36,139 nucleotides of DNA from Sutterella massiliensis. Lineage in GTDB: Bacteria > Pseudomonadota > Gammaproteobacteria > Burkholderiales > Burkholderiaceae_F. Position 1 is the stretch's first letter. Every line of letters starts with the position of its first letter. This document shows positions 8,533-16,712 of the stretch, in pieces. The notes beneath the pieces were generated by a model. That model was not told where the DNA came from and made no database searches. It saw only the letters and a list, made by a program, of their open reading frames with translations. Both the position numbers and the translations under genes were made by a program. The stretch lies in contig NZ_JACJJC010000019.1 in the NCBI RefSeq assembly GCF_016899755.1, forward strand, positions 1 to 36,139, written 5' to 3'.

Positions 8533-8819
8533 ACTCTTTTTCGGCAAAAGCCGAAACCGCGCAGCTCAACGCGCTTCTCGGCGGTCAAGCTGAATCTGCC
8601 TGCAGAAATACAAAAGACTTTTTAATTCGGGTCCTGCTAATCATAGGGCATTTGCGAATGAATATCGCATCACGAAACGCGAAAAAGAAGGCGTGTTTAA
8701 AGGGATCCGATCGGGATTTTCGAGTGAAATGCGTTGTGCGACCGGGGGTAGGTGTTTACGTTCTCTCCTGCCATTGTCGGCATGAACCTCAAACCGGAAG
8801 TTTGGCGTAATGAAGAGAA

Positions 8820-9242
8820 TTAATTTTGTTTGGTTCTAAGCCACGATCGGCATGTGGAGCGCTTGACGCCCGTCGCTTCTTCGATTTCTTTCCAGGATAG
8901 GCCGCTTGCACGCAGCTCGACGACACGCGTTTTGATTTCTTCAGGATACCGGTACTGCTTGGGACTGAGGTGTGTGGAAAAGCGTCCCGCGCGGAACGCA
9001 CGCATCCAATCGCGTACCGTGTAGGGAGAAAGCGACAGAATCTGGGCCACCGACTTGTAGCCGAAGCCCGTTTCAAAAAGCCGCAGCGCCGTTCGGCGTT
9101 TTTGGTCGGAGGCGCAACCTGTCGGTCGGATGCGCTGCACAGCGTTCTTTTTCATCGATCCGGCAGCGCGGCGGGCGCGGTTCTTTTCGACGAGACCGTC
9201 GTCGGTGTTCGACGCAAAGCGCAAAGTGAGTTCTTCGGGCAT
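8820..9242 (-). CDS. Small protein with two helix-turn-helix units, transposase-like
   Basis: A 140-residue basic protein. One HTH is visible at about residues 50-85 (FETGFGYKSVAQILSLS with YTVRDWMRAF) and a second at about 100-138 (RVVELRASGLSWKEIEEATG with RSTCRSWLR). Tandem HTH units of this kind form the DNA-binding N-terminus of IS3/IS630-type transposases, but no DDE catalytic domain follows and no terminal inverted repeats are seen. It could be a domesticated transposase-derived regulator or a leftover of an element. The ATG at 9242 has AGAGG six bases upstream. It lies downstream of the autotransporter on the same strand but behind a strong terminator. The 287 bases between it and the gene starting at 8532 contain no gene or clear terminator that I can recognise. 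Confidence 0.7.
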   Translation of the reverse strand: MPEELTLRFASNTDDGLVEKNRARRAAGSMKKNAVQRIRPTGCASDQKRRTALRLFETGFGYKSVAQILSLSPYTVRDWMRAFRAGRFSTHLSPKQYRYPEEIKTRVVELRASGLSWKEIEEATGVKRSTCRSWLRTKQN

Positions 9243-9325
9243 ATCGGACCTCTACCGAGGGCGCCTTTGGAGTCTCAAATCCCTCGCAGCAAGCAGGGCA
9301 ATGAGCACAAAGGGCAGGCGCAGGG

Positions 9326-9367
9326 AAAAAAAGCCCGCTCCCCGTTTTCGGAACGGAGAACGGGCTT
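9326..9367 (-). terminator. Strong intrinsic terminator of the 1415-residue autotransporter
   Basis: On the minus strand AAGCCCG (9361-9367) pairs with CGGGCTT (9331-9337), extended inside by CTCCGTT/AACGGGGAG with a bulge, and is followed by a run of seven T (9326-9332). In the plus direction the stem is followed by CGCTTTTTG, so it could also work the other way. Confidence 0.85.
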
Positions 9368-9380
9368 CGCTTTTTGCCTC

Positions 9381-9405
9381 AACCGCCCGCCGTGAGCGGG
9401 CGGTT
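9381..9405. terminator. Second hairpin after the autotransporter
   Basis: AACCGCCCGC (9381-9390) and GCGGGCGGTT (9396-9405) form a perfect 10-bp stem with a CGTGA loop. It lies between the stop codon at 9433 and the main terminator, so transcription ends through tandem hairpins. There is no T tract of its own on the minus strand. Confidence 0.6.
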
Positions 9406-9432
9406 AAGGGCGGCTACTCGTCTCAGGCGCGA

Positions 9433-12400
9433 TTAGAACGAGTAGCGGGCGTTGGCGTTGAGCGAATTGTTGAGACGCTCATCCGAACCGGCCGTGAGAC
9501 CGTAGTTCACGCCGAAGGTCCAGGCACCGACCGAGGCGTTCACGCCGAGCGTGGCCTGGATCGGGTTGGTGTCGACAACGCGCACGGATTCGCTGATGCC
9601 GCCCGTGTAGGAGGCAACGGCGTCCTTGTCGCCGAAGGCCGGAACCACCGAGATGTCGAACATCGGGGCAACCTTCCAGCCCGTCATGTCGAACGTGCCG
9701 GAGAAGGTGACGCCGATCGGCATCTGGAAGAGGTTCATCTTGTCGTAGTCGGCTCCGTACTTGCTGTCATCCATGTCAAGAGACGACCAGCGGATGCCGG
9801 CGTGCGGCACGACGTTGAGCGAACCCACATTGGCGAGGTATTCCGCACCCAGGCCGATCGTGAAGATGTCGGCGTCAAGCGACTCCTTCACGCGGCCGAA
9901 GTAGGCGTTGCTCGTCGAGAGGTCGTTCGACGTGCTGACGTAGCCGATGTCGAACTTGCCGTTCACATTGCCGATGCGATGCGAACCGTAGAGGCTCACG
10001 CCCCAGAAGTCGACGTCGTTGTCGATCTTCGAGCTGTGGTCGACGGAGTTGGCGTCGGCCTGACCGATCGAGATCGCCGCACCGAGAATGGCACCGCAGG
10101 AAGCCGTGTAATCGGCACCGAGCGTAGCGCCGTAGATGTCGGCTTCGTAGCCGGACGACCCGTAGAGGCCGTCGGCGCTGTTGAACGTGCCCATGACATC
10201 AACCCACGGGGTGATGCCGGTTTCGTTGCGCACAACGTTGAGGTTCGCGAGCGACGAACGACGATCGATCGTGTTGCGGATCTGATCGTTGATGTCGAAC
10301 GAGGTCGAGAACGCACCGCCCAAAGCGGCCATGTTGGTGACGGCATGTTCGGCTTCAACAATGCCGTTAATGAAGTTGTGTTCGGACGCAACGATCTGCT
10401 GATAAACCTTTTCAGCCAGAGCCGGATCCTTCAGTACATCACGCAACGAGTCACCGTTTCGCTGTTCGTACGCATCGTAGAACTCATCCTGCGTGGTGCC
10501 GTCCTTCAGAAGACCCGCATTCTTGATGCCTTCGTAGACGCTCTGTTCGAAACCATCGAACCAACGATCAATGTTGTTGTAGATGATGTTCGAGGTGAGC
10601 GTACCGCCGGCGAACGTACGAACCTGTTGGTTCAGAGCGCCAAACGAGTTGAAGCCCATTTCGCGGACATCGCTCATCGTTTCTTCATCAACGAAAATTT
10701 CAGCCATGCCGTTATCAACATGTCCTTCTTCGTAGAAGGACGTGCCGAAGTCGTATTCGGCACCGTCGAAAGCAGAACCGACGTTGATGAAGTTGCTGCC
10801 CTGTTCGTCAGTAACTACGGCGTTCTTATTCAGGTTGCCCAAAATAACGTAACCGTTGTTGCCCGAGAAGATATGAGCATTCCCCTTCGTCGTTACGATC
10901 GGGCGGCCGTTGTTGATTACACCCGCGAGATCAATGTATGCGTTCACATCTACGGCGCCGGCAGCGAAGCTCGGGACGGCTTCGAAATGCGTTTCCTGGC
11001 CGATGTAGAGAAGCGTCGGCTTGAGGGTCTCGATTGCCTCTTCGGAAGCGCCGCCGCGAGCAGCTTCTGCCTGAAGTTCGGCACGAAGTTTGGCGTAAAC
11101 CGCTTTGGCGGCGGCTTCATGGTTGCCCGCAACGAGCATGCCGCCATTGGCAATCGTCAAAGTCCCATGATAGGAATGGTCGACAACGGGCGAATTCGGC
11201 GCAGAATCCTGCGTCTGGTAGCCGCCGATCGTAAGAACGTCGTACTTAGAAGCCGTCACGGCGCCTTCGGGCATCCATTCTCGAGCGGTCGTGTCACCGA
11301 GGATCGTAAGAGAACCATTGACTGTGACCTTGGCACTTTCCCGCCCTTCGTCGTTATAGATGTTGCCGAGCGTATAGGACGTATCTTCAGTTACGGTAGT
11401 CTCGCCGGTTACCTTAATGCGGCCGTCGTAAGTGGCACTGTCACCTTCACGCTCACCGAGAACGACATTGGAGAAGATGATGTCGGTGTTTGCGTAGAGC
11501 TTCTGATCGCCGGTAAACGTGAAAAGCGTACCGGCATCATCACCGCGCATGACCACCTTCACATCTTTAGAGCCAACCGTGAAGTCACCAACTGAAGCAG
11601 CATCGGCGGCCGGACGGAATTCGATGGAACCAAGCGTCAACTCATTAAATTTGATGCTGCTTGCGGGCAGTGCATCACCAGCGGCACCGATTTCCGTGTA
11701 GAAGGCCGTGCGGCCGGCGTACCCGTCGACCTTGAGAATTTCACCGAGACCAGCCTTGGTCTTGGCGCCGTTCTCGTCGAGCGCAATCAATTCGCCTTCA
11801 GCCATCTTCAGGTTGGAGCCTGTTGCAGCCTTGATTGCGGCGTATTCATCCGTCGTGTATTCGATGTCGTCGGTAGCGACGAGGGTCGTACCCGCAGCCA
11901 TCGTGACGATCTTGTCGTCGCCGGTCTTGGCAACGTATTTGCCGTCAGAATCCTTGGTGACAAGATTGTCGAGCTTCGTTTCGAGAGAAGCGCCATCGGC
12001 GATCGAGACACCTTCAGCCTTGCCGGTGATCGTGTCCACATCGAGCGACGCAGTGGCACCCGTTACGACGACGCCGCCCTTGATGGCAGCGTTGATGCTG
12101 TCGGCGCTGAAATCGTTCTTAATGGTGATGCCGTCCGCAACTTCAGAGGAAACGTTGGCGGCAGAGGTCGTGCCGTCCTGAGCGGTGAATTTGCCCTTCG
12201 TGACCTTGATGTCGCCCGCAACATTCAACGTGCCGCCGGAGGTCTGGTCAAAGGCCGCGTTTTCGGCATTGAGTGTGATGCTTGCAACGGAAGCCGTCTG
12301 ATTATCTTTGATATCGAAGTCGACGTCGCCGGTTGTTTTCTGTTCGGCGTTCTTCGTGGCGTTCTTCGTATCGGTGTAGGTCGTTTCAGTGACCGTGATG

Positions 12401-13680
12401 TTGCCCGCTGTGAAGTCGCCCTTCGTCACATTGACGGCGAGCTTGCCGCCCATGTTGAGGTCACCGACCGAGAGATCTCCGCCGTTGACATTGAGCGTGG
12501 TCGAGCCGGACGCCGCCTTTTTATCGTTGACAGCAATCTGCTGGGAGACATTGTATTCGCCAACACCGCCATCGATCACCATGCTGCCGCCGGTAACATT
12601 GATCTCACCAACAAAGCCGGACATGTCGCCGTGAACGATCAGAGCACCTTCGCCGGTCTTGTCAATGACGGGGATCTTGCCATCCTCGTAAAGAGAGGCA
12701 ATGCTGTCGGCTGTACCGCCTTCAGTGCCGATGACGAGCGAAGCGTCCGAGGCGACATTGAATTCAGCCTTCGCACCGGACTGAAGATAGAGGAAGCCGC
12801 CCGTGTGGTTCTGGTAAAACTTCGCTGCGTTATCCGTTGTTCCGGTCGTATTGCCGGTGTATGCCAGGGATTTGCCTTCCGTCACGACAAACTCAACGTT
12901 GCCGCCATTAGCGCGCACCGCACCGCCGTAGGCGGCAGCTGTATTGTCGGTAAACACGGTATCGGTGAACTTGGCTTTCTGTCCCTGCAAATAGACAGCG
13001 CCACCGCCGATCTTGGCTTCGTTCTTGCTGAAGACAGAATCCGTCAGGTCGATCGTGTATGCACCGCCAGAGGTCGCTTTACCATCGATATTGCCAAGCG
13101 CACCGCCGTTCCCGGAAGCCAGATTGTTCGTGAAGGTGGCCGAACCGGTGATGCGGTCATCGCTCGTGAAGACGATCGCAGCACCGTTAACCTTTGTTTT
13201 CACGGTGCCGTCGGCATTGAATTCGCCCGCCTTGTTGTTCTCGAAGACAGCATCCTTCAGCGTGATGTTACCGTCAGCAATCAAGGCTGCACCAGCCGTT
13301 TTCGAGGTGTTGCCGCTCAGGGTGACGCCATCGATAACCGTGTTAGTGATGCCCGTCAAGTCGAGAACGTGGTTTTCGAAACCGGACATAGAACCGCCCT
13401 TGAGGGTAAGAACGTTGTCCTTGAAAATCCCCTGAACGCCCTCGACCTTGGCATTAGCGCCAAAGAACTGGTCGTCATTGGTGAAGACTTTTCCGGCAGA
13501 CTGCTGAAGGTAAGACTTATCGGTGACTGTTGTCGAACCCGTCGTAACAGGCTGCTTTAACGTCTGAAATGCGTCGCCTTTGATTTCGGTCGTCGCAGCC
13601 AGGGCAATGCCGCTCAAGGCAGAAGCGATCGCAGCGGCGAAAATCGTCTTCGTTGCGATCACTTTGAAACTCTTATTCAT
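9433..13680 (-). CDS. Autotransporter (type Va) with Pmp-like FxxN/GGA repeats
   Basis: A 1415-residue surface protein secreted by its own C-terminal barrel. Residues 1-28 are a signal peptide ending IALA-AT. The N-terminal passenger (about 140-260) carries FENN, FTNN...GGAL, FSKN...GGGAVYL and FTDN...GGAV, the FxxN and GGA(I/L/V) repeats known from Chlamydia polymorphic membrane proteins. It continues as a beta-helix-like passenger rich in Gly, Asp and Thr. About residues 1000-1145 look helical (EFYDAYEQRNGDSLRDVL) and lead into the barrel. From about 1153 to the end is a 12-strand-type autotransporter barrel finishing with aromatic NARYSF. The ATG at 13680 has GGAG nine bases upstream; the open frame to 13761 adds no signal-like sequence. 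It is probably an adhesin. A G/C homopolymer lies 107 bp upstream and could vary expression. Confidence 0.93.
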   Translation of the reverse strand: MNKSFKVIATKTIFAAAIASALSGIALAATTEIKGDAFQTLKQPVTTGSTTVTDKSYLQQSAGKVFTNDDQFFGANAKVEGVQGIFKDNVLTLKGGSMSGFENHVLDLTGITNTVIDGVTLSGNTSKTAGAALIADGNITLKDAVFENNKAGEFNADGTVKTKVNGAAIVFTSDDRITGSATFTNNLASGNGGALGNIDGKATSGGAYTIDLTDSVFSKNEAKIGGGAVYLQGQKAKFTDTVFTDNTAAAYGGAVRANGGNVEFVVTEGKSLAYTGNTTGTTDNAAKFYQNHTGGFLYLQSGAKAEFNVASDASLVIGTEGGTADSIASLYEDGKIPVIDKTGEGALIVHGDMSGFVGEINVTGGSMVIDGGVGEYNVSQQIAVNDKKAASGSTTLNVNGGDLSVGDLNMGGKLAVNVTKGDFTAGNITVTETTYTDTKNATKNAEQKTTGDVDFDIKDNQTASVASITLNAENAAFDQTSGGTLNVAGDIKVTKGKFTAQDGTTSAANVSSEVADGITIKNDFSADSINAAIKGGVVVTGATASLDVDTITGKAEGVSIADGASLETKLDNLVTKDSDGKYVAKTGDDKIVTMAAGTTLVATDDIEYTTDEYAAIKAATGSNLKMAEGELIALDENGAKTKAGLGEILKVDGYAGRTAFYTEIGAAGDALPASSIKFNELTLGSIEFRPAADAASVGDFTVGSKDVKVVMRGDDAGTLFTFTGDQKLYANTDIIFSNVVLGEREGDSATYDGRIKVTGETTVTEDTSYTLGNIYNDEGRESAKVTVNGSLTILGDTTAREWMPEGAVTASKYDVLTIGGYQTQDSAPNSPVVDHSYHGTLTIANGGMLVAGNHEAAAKAVYAKLRAELQAEAARGGASEEAIETLKPTLLYIGQETHFEAVPSFAAGAVDVNAYIDLAGVINNGRPIVTTKGNAHIFSGNNGYVILGNLNKNAVVTDEQGSNFINVGSAFDGAEYDFGTSFYEEGHVDNGMAEIFVDEETMSDVREMGFNSFGALNQQVRTFAGGTLTSNIIYNNIDRWFDGFEQSVYEGIKNAGLLKDGTTQDEFYDAYEQRNGDSLRDVLKDPALAEKVYQQIVASEHNFINGIVEAEHAVTNMAALGGAFSTSFDINDQIRNTIDRRSSLANLNVVRNETGITPWVDVMGTFNSADGLYGSSGYEADIYGATLGADYTASCGAILGAAISIGQADANSVDHSSKIDNDVDFWGVSLYGSHRIGNVNGKFDIGYVSTSNDLSTSNAYFGRVKESLDADIFTIGLGAEYLANVGSLNVVPHAGIRWSSLDMDDSKYGADYDKMNLFQMPIGVTFSGTFDMTGWKVAPMFDISVVPAFGDKDAVASYTGGISESVRVVDTNPIQATLGVNASVGAWTFGVNYGLTAGSDERLNNSLNANARYSF

Positions 13681-13707
13681 GAGTGAACTCCAAGAAATAT
13701 TTTCTGA

Positions 13708-13732
13708 CCGTCCGTGCATGACTTTCGGACGG
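13708..13732 (-). promoter_or_regulatory. Stem-loop in the autotransporter 5' leader
   Basis: CCGTCCG (13708-13714) and CGGACGG (13726-13732) form a perfect 7-bp stem with an 11-base loop, 28 bases upstream of the start codon at 13680. A smaller CGTGC-GTAGT-GCACG hairpin lies at 13740-13754. They could affect stability or translation of the mRNA if transcription starts upstream. Confidence 0.35.
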
Positions 13733-13787
13733 CGCGATTCGTGCGTAGTGCACGCAATCACGAGCTCATCGTATTGATTTGATTTAT

Positions 13788-13798
13788 GGGGGGGGGGG
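13788..13798. repeat. Homopolymer of 11 G (poly-C on the autotransporter coding strand)
   Basis: Eleven consecutive G on the plus strand, in an otherwise AT-rich stretch, 107 bp upstream of the autotransporter ATG at 13680. Tracts of this length slip during replication and commonly drive phase variation of surface proteins, either between promoter elements or in leaders. AT-rich sequence on both sides (TATATT on the coding strand about 10 bases before it, CATAAAT immediately after) could hold the -10 of a promoter, but I cannot assign one firmly. The rest of 13681-14002 holds the leader hairpins and a short ACCCC-GCC-GGGGT repeat (13892-13904). No gene is seen there. Confidence 0.95.
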
Positions 13799-14002
13799 TA
13801 GTTCTACTAATATAAGATAGTAATACGCATTGAATCTGGTTGAAAACAGTTTGAATACGGGATCTGTCATTTGATATTCAGCATGCAGAGTACCCCGCCG
13901 GGGTGTGAACGCTGCAAGTGTTGGGCTTGTACAACGGCATGGGTTTCTCCGTAGGCGAAGTCGAGTAAGAAACGAAAGCCGTTTTGCAGCAGTCTCTCTC
14001 GA

Positions 14003-14896
14003 TCATGGATCGAGCAGCGCAGCGACAAAACCTTCAATGAGCGCATTTTGCTCGCGAGAATTGGTGGTGCGGTCTTTTCGCCGGCAAATCCGAAGATGTC
14101 TCAGCGACCAATTTTCCTGAAGCGGCAGTTCGACAATACCTTCATGGCGCGTAACGACGCCGCTCGGCAGCACGCTTACGCCCGCGCCCTGCTGCACGAG
14201 TAAAATGACGGCGTCGTGGCTCGATGCGATGATCCGAGGCCGAATGGTCCGGCCTTCTTCTTCCGCGCGCCTATAGAGGAATTCCTGCATCGGCGAGTAC
14301 GGGCCTACACCGACGTAGCTGTAGGGAAAGAGTTCAGAAAAAGCAATCGACGTGCGGCCGGCAAGCGGGTGTCCTTTCGGAACGAGTCCGACCAACCGGT
14401 CGTTGGCAAAAGGCAAAAATTCGAGTTGAGGATGCAGCCCCTCGTAAGCCGTGATGCCGATATCGCCTTCGGCTGCGGCAACTCGCTTGACGATGTCGGG
14501 ACTCGAACATTGGATGACGTCGATCTGCACATCGGGGTGCGAAGAGAGAAATCGCCCGACGCGGGCGGGAAGAAACGTGGTCGCAGCGTTGTAGTTCGCA
14601 AAGACGCGAAGACGCTTTTCGCAAGCGTGCGCGTAGTGAGAAAGCTGCGTTTCAAGAGAATCTGTTTCGCAAAGGATGCGCTTGGCGGCTTGCGCGAAGA
14701 CTTCGCCCGCCTCATTGAGGCGCATGCCGCGCGGACCCCGAATGAAGAGACGCGTGCCGATGCGCCGTTCGAGATCGGCGAGACGGTCGCTTGCGGCGCT
14801 CGGCGACAAGTGGACGTATTCGGCCGCTTGCGTGATGCTCCCGGCGAGCGCCACGGCAGTAAATACCCGCAGGTCCTTGATGTCGAATTGAAGCAT
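14003..14896 (-). CDS. LysR-family transcriptional regulator
   Basis: A 297-residue LysR-type regulator. The N-terminal winged helix is clear (FTAVALAGSITQAAEY, then LSPSAASDRLADLERRIG and LFIRGPRGMRLNEAGE). A LysR substrate-binding domain follows from about residue 90, with ALPIC-like segments such as GLVPKGHPLAG and QQGAGVSVLPSGVV. The ATG at 14896 (MLQFDIKDLRVF) has GGAAG upstream; the longer open frame to 15031 would push an atypical 45-residue tail in front of the HTH. It is divergent from the flavoprotein gene at 15082, the usual arrangement for a LysR protein controlling its neighbour, so it probably regulates the two reductases in response to their substrate. A CTCGATC-ATG-GATCGAG hairpin (13998-14014) overlaps its stop codon. 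Confidence 0.95.
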   Translation of the reverse strand: MLQFDIKDLRVFTAVALAGSITQAAEYVHLSPSAASDRLADLERRIGTRLFIRGPRGMRLNEAGEVFAQAAKRILCETDSLETQLSHYAHACEKRLRVFANYNAATTFLPARVGRFLSSHPDVQIDVIQCSSPDIVKRVAAAEGDIGITAYEGLHPQLEFLPFANDRLVGLVPKGHPLAGRTSIAFSELFPYSYVGVGPYSPMQEFLYRRAEEEGRTIRPRIIASSHDAVILLVQQGAGVSVLPSGVVTRHEGIVELPLQENWSLRHLRICRRKDRTTNSREQNALIEGFVAALLDP

Positions 14897-14981
14897 TTCA
14901 GTTGCTTCCGGTTTTTCCGAAAGCTCGTTTGTTCTTTTTCCGATGGCGGACTTACTGTCGCACCTCCAAGATTGTAGTGAA

Positions 14982-14997
14982 TGAAGCTTGCGCTTCG
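14982..14997. promoter_or_regulatory. Candidate LysR-type operator, site 1
   Basis: GAAGC-TTGC-GCTTC (14983-14996), flanked by T and G, is a dyad in the 185-bp space between the lysR gene and the divergent flavoprotein gene. LysR regulators bind interrupted dyads in such spaces. No footprint or homologous site is available, so this is a position-based inference. Confidence 0.35.
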
Positions 14998-15043
14998 TTG
15001 TGCCGGAATAAAAAAGTCTGGGACCAAACAAGACGTTATTCCG

Positions 15044-15057
15044 TCAGATACATCTGA
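15044..15057. promoter_or_regulatory. Candidate operator, site 2
   Basis: TCAGAT-AC-ATCTGA is a perfect dyad ending 24 bases before the flavoprotein start at 15082, just ahead of its AAAAAGGAGAG ribosome site. With site 1 it could form a two-site regulator array. It might instead be bound by another repressor. Confidence 0.35.
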
Positions 15058-15081
15058 TTTTTAAGAAAAAGGAGAGAAGTT

Positions 15082-16557
15082 ATGACAGCCAATCGCCGTG
15101 CGTTTCTGAAGTCTGCTGGCTTGTTTATGGCAGGCATGAGCGGCGCAGCCGCGGTTTCGGCCATGCCGACCGCACGTCCCGAAAAGTTCGACGAATCGTT
15201 CGATGTTGTCGTACTCGGTGCGGGCGGCGCGGGGCTCACCGCCGCCATTCGTCTTGCTGAAGGCGGCAAGAAGGTGCTGCTTGCCGAAAAGCTTGCATTC
15301 TGCGGCGGGAGTTCTCTCATCTGCGGCGGTGGTGTTGCCGTTACTGAAACGGATCTGCAGAAAAAGGCGGGCATCAAGGACTCTGTCGACACGCTCTACG
15401 AAGACATCATGCGTACGGGCGGGCAGTTGAACGACAAGGCGGTCGTTCGCGCGTATGCCGAAGCGTCGCCCGCTTACTACACCTGGGCCATGAAGCACGG
15501 CATGGTGCTCAACACCGAAAATCTGTCGCAGTCGGGGTCCGTGCCCCGTAACCTGAGCGTCAATACGCAAAAGAGCATCGATGCCTGGACGAAGCTCGCC
15601 AAGAAGCTCGGCGTCGATCTGCGCACGAATACGAAGGGCGAACGCCTCGTCTACGACGCCGAAAAGAAGCGCATCTGCGGCGTGGTGCTGTCGTCCAAGG
15701 CCGGGACGCGGACGGTTGAGGCCAAGGACGGCGTCATCATCGCGACGGGCGGCTTTGCGCGCAACAAGGCGCTGCTGGAGAAGTATGTGCCGCGCATGAA
15801 GAACGCGAGCACGATCTGCGCGATGGGCTGCGACGGCGACGGTCTCAAGATGGCGCTCGCCTATGGCGCAGACGTCGCCGACATGCCCTACATCAAGGCG
15901 ACTTTCGCCTTCAACCTCAAGGCGACGAGCATTCGCGACGCCTGCTGGGTGTTCCGCGACGGTGCGATCGTGCTCAATAAGGAAGGGAAGCGCTTCTGCA
16001 ACGAAGAAATTTCGAAGAAGGACATCGGCGACTATGTGCTCGATCAACCCGATGCGGTTGCCTTCAATCTCTACGACAGCGCGATTCGCGAAGACGCGAT
16101 CACGATGGACGAGTCGGGCGGCAGCGTCACCTATTCGGAAAAGAAGGGCCTGGTTTTAAAGGGCGACACCATTGAAGAGGTAGCGAAGAAAGCCGGGCTC
16201 GACCCGAAGGTCGTGCGCGAAACGGTCGACCGCTACAACGAAGACGCGAAGACGACGGGCGTCGATCGCGACTTCGGCCGCAAGCACTTGGTCGACATTT
16301 CCGGAAAGATCCGACCGATTGAAAAGGCGCCTTTCTATATCTTCCCGGCGACTGCCGTTCTCATTTCGACTTATTGCGGCGTGAAGATCAACGGCAAGGC
16401 CGAAGTGGCCGACGTCTTCGGCGACGTCATTCCGGGGCTCTACGCTGCCGGTGAAGTGACTGGCGGCTTCCACGGGCGCAGCTACCTCGGCTCCACCGCT
16501 TTTGGCAAGGCCCTGATCTTCGGCTACATCGCAGCGGAAACGATTCTGAAGGCTTAA
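15082..16557 (+). CDS. Tat-exported FAD-dependent reductase, flavocytochrome c/fumarate reductase-like, substrate unknown
   Basis: A 491-residue periplasmic flavoprotein of the FAD_binding_2 family. The twin-arginine signal is NRRAFLKSAG. The FAD dinucleotide-binding motif GAGGAG lies near residues 45-50, followed by EKLAFCGGSS and the ATGGFARNK segment. There is no FMN_bind or haem-binding CXXCH domain, so electrons must come from a separate cytochrome. By eye, residues that clamp fumarate in Shewanella FccA are replaced: the TRD arginine (Arg402) by KKD (16015-16023), the HHTMGG histidine (His504) by ISTYCG, and the NRLGG arginine (Arg544) by tyrosine in HGRSYLG (16471-16485). It is therefore unlikely to be a fumarate reductase. 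The ATG has AGGAGAG upstream. It is paralogous to the next gene and divergent from the LysR gene; the two reductases are probably cotranscribed. Confidence 0.9.
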   Translation: MTANRRAFLKSAGLFMAGMSGAAAVSAMPTARPEKFDESFDVVVLGAGGAGLTAAIRLAEGGKKVLLAEKLAFCGGSSLICGGGVAVTETDLQKKAGIKDSVDTLYEDIMRTGGQLNDKAVVRAYAEASPAYYTWAMKHGMVLNTENLSQSGSVPRNLSVNTQKSIDAWTKLAKKLGVDLRTNTKGERLVYDAEKKRICGVVLSSKAGTRTVEAKDGVIIATGGFARNKALLEKYVPRMKNASTICAMGCDGDGLKMALAYGADVADMPYIKATFAFNLKATSIRDACWVFRDGAIVLNKEGKRFCNEEISKKDIGDYVLDQPDAVAFNLYDSAIREDAITMDESGGSVTYSEKKGLVLKGDTIEEVAKKAGLDPKVVRETVDRYNEDAKTTGVDRDFGRKHLVDISGKIRPIEKAPFYIFPATAVLISTYCGVKINGKAEVADVFGDVIPGLYAAGEVTGGFHGRSYLGSTAFGKALIFGYIAAETILKA

Positions 16558-16650
16558 GGCTCAAAGACCGGGGCGGGCTGCGGCAGCCTTTCCGCGGCCT
16601 GCGATCCGGCAAACGACGATCGGACGAAGGTGACCATGGGCCTGCTCGGC

Positions 16651-16672
16651 GCTTACCGGGATTGCGGTGAGC
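16651..16672 (+). other. Hairpin in the space between the two reductase genes
   Basis: GCTTACCG (16651-16658) pairs with CGGTGAGC (16665-16672), including one G-T pair, around a 6-base loop. A smaller GGCTG-CGG-CAGCC stem lies upstream. There is no T tract, so it could be a processing or stabilising element tuning the ratio of the two reductases rather than a terminator. Confidence 0.35.
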
Positions 16673-16686
16673 GGGCACCGGTTGCA

Positions 16687-16700
16687 TTCGTTCGAACGAA
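16687..16700. promoter_or_regulatory. Perfect 14-bp palindrome next to the ribosome site of the second reductase
   Basis: TTCGTTCGAACGAA is a perfect palindrome ending inside the AAGGAG ribosome-binding site (16699-16704) of the gene at 16713. It could be an operator for separate control of the second reductase, or an RNA fold masking the ribosome site. Confidence 0.4.
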
Positions 16701-16712
16701 GGAGAAAGCGAC

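Noticed and set aside
8820..9242. Annotation as an insertion sequence
   Set aside because: No inverted repeats, target duplication or DDE-domain frame adjoin it, so I list it as a gene only.
9130..11595. 821-codon plus-strand frame antisense to the smaller autotransporter
   Set aside because: It lies wholly opposite a gene with clear signal peptide, repeats and barrel. Its composition (many Val, Arg, Asp, Glu) is the complement of Gly/Asp/Thr-rich coding sequence, with no domain and no ribosome site.
16558..16712. Structured spacer considered as a riboswitch
   Set aside because: The stems are short and none of the conserved cores of known riboswitch classes could be recognised.
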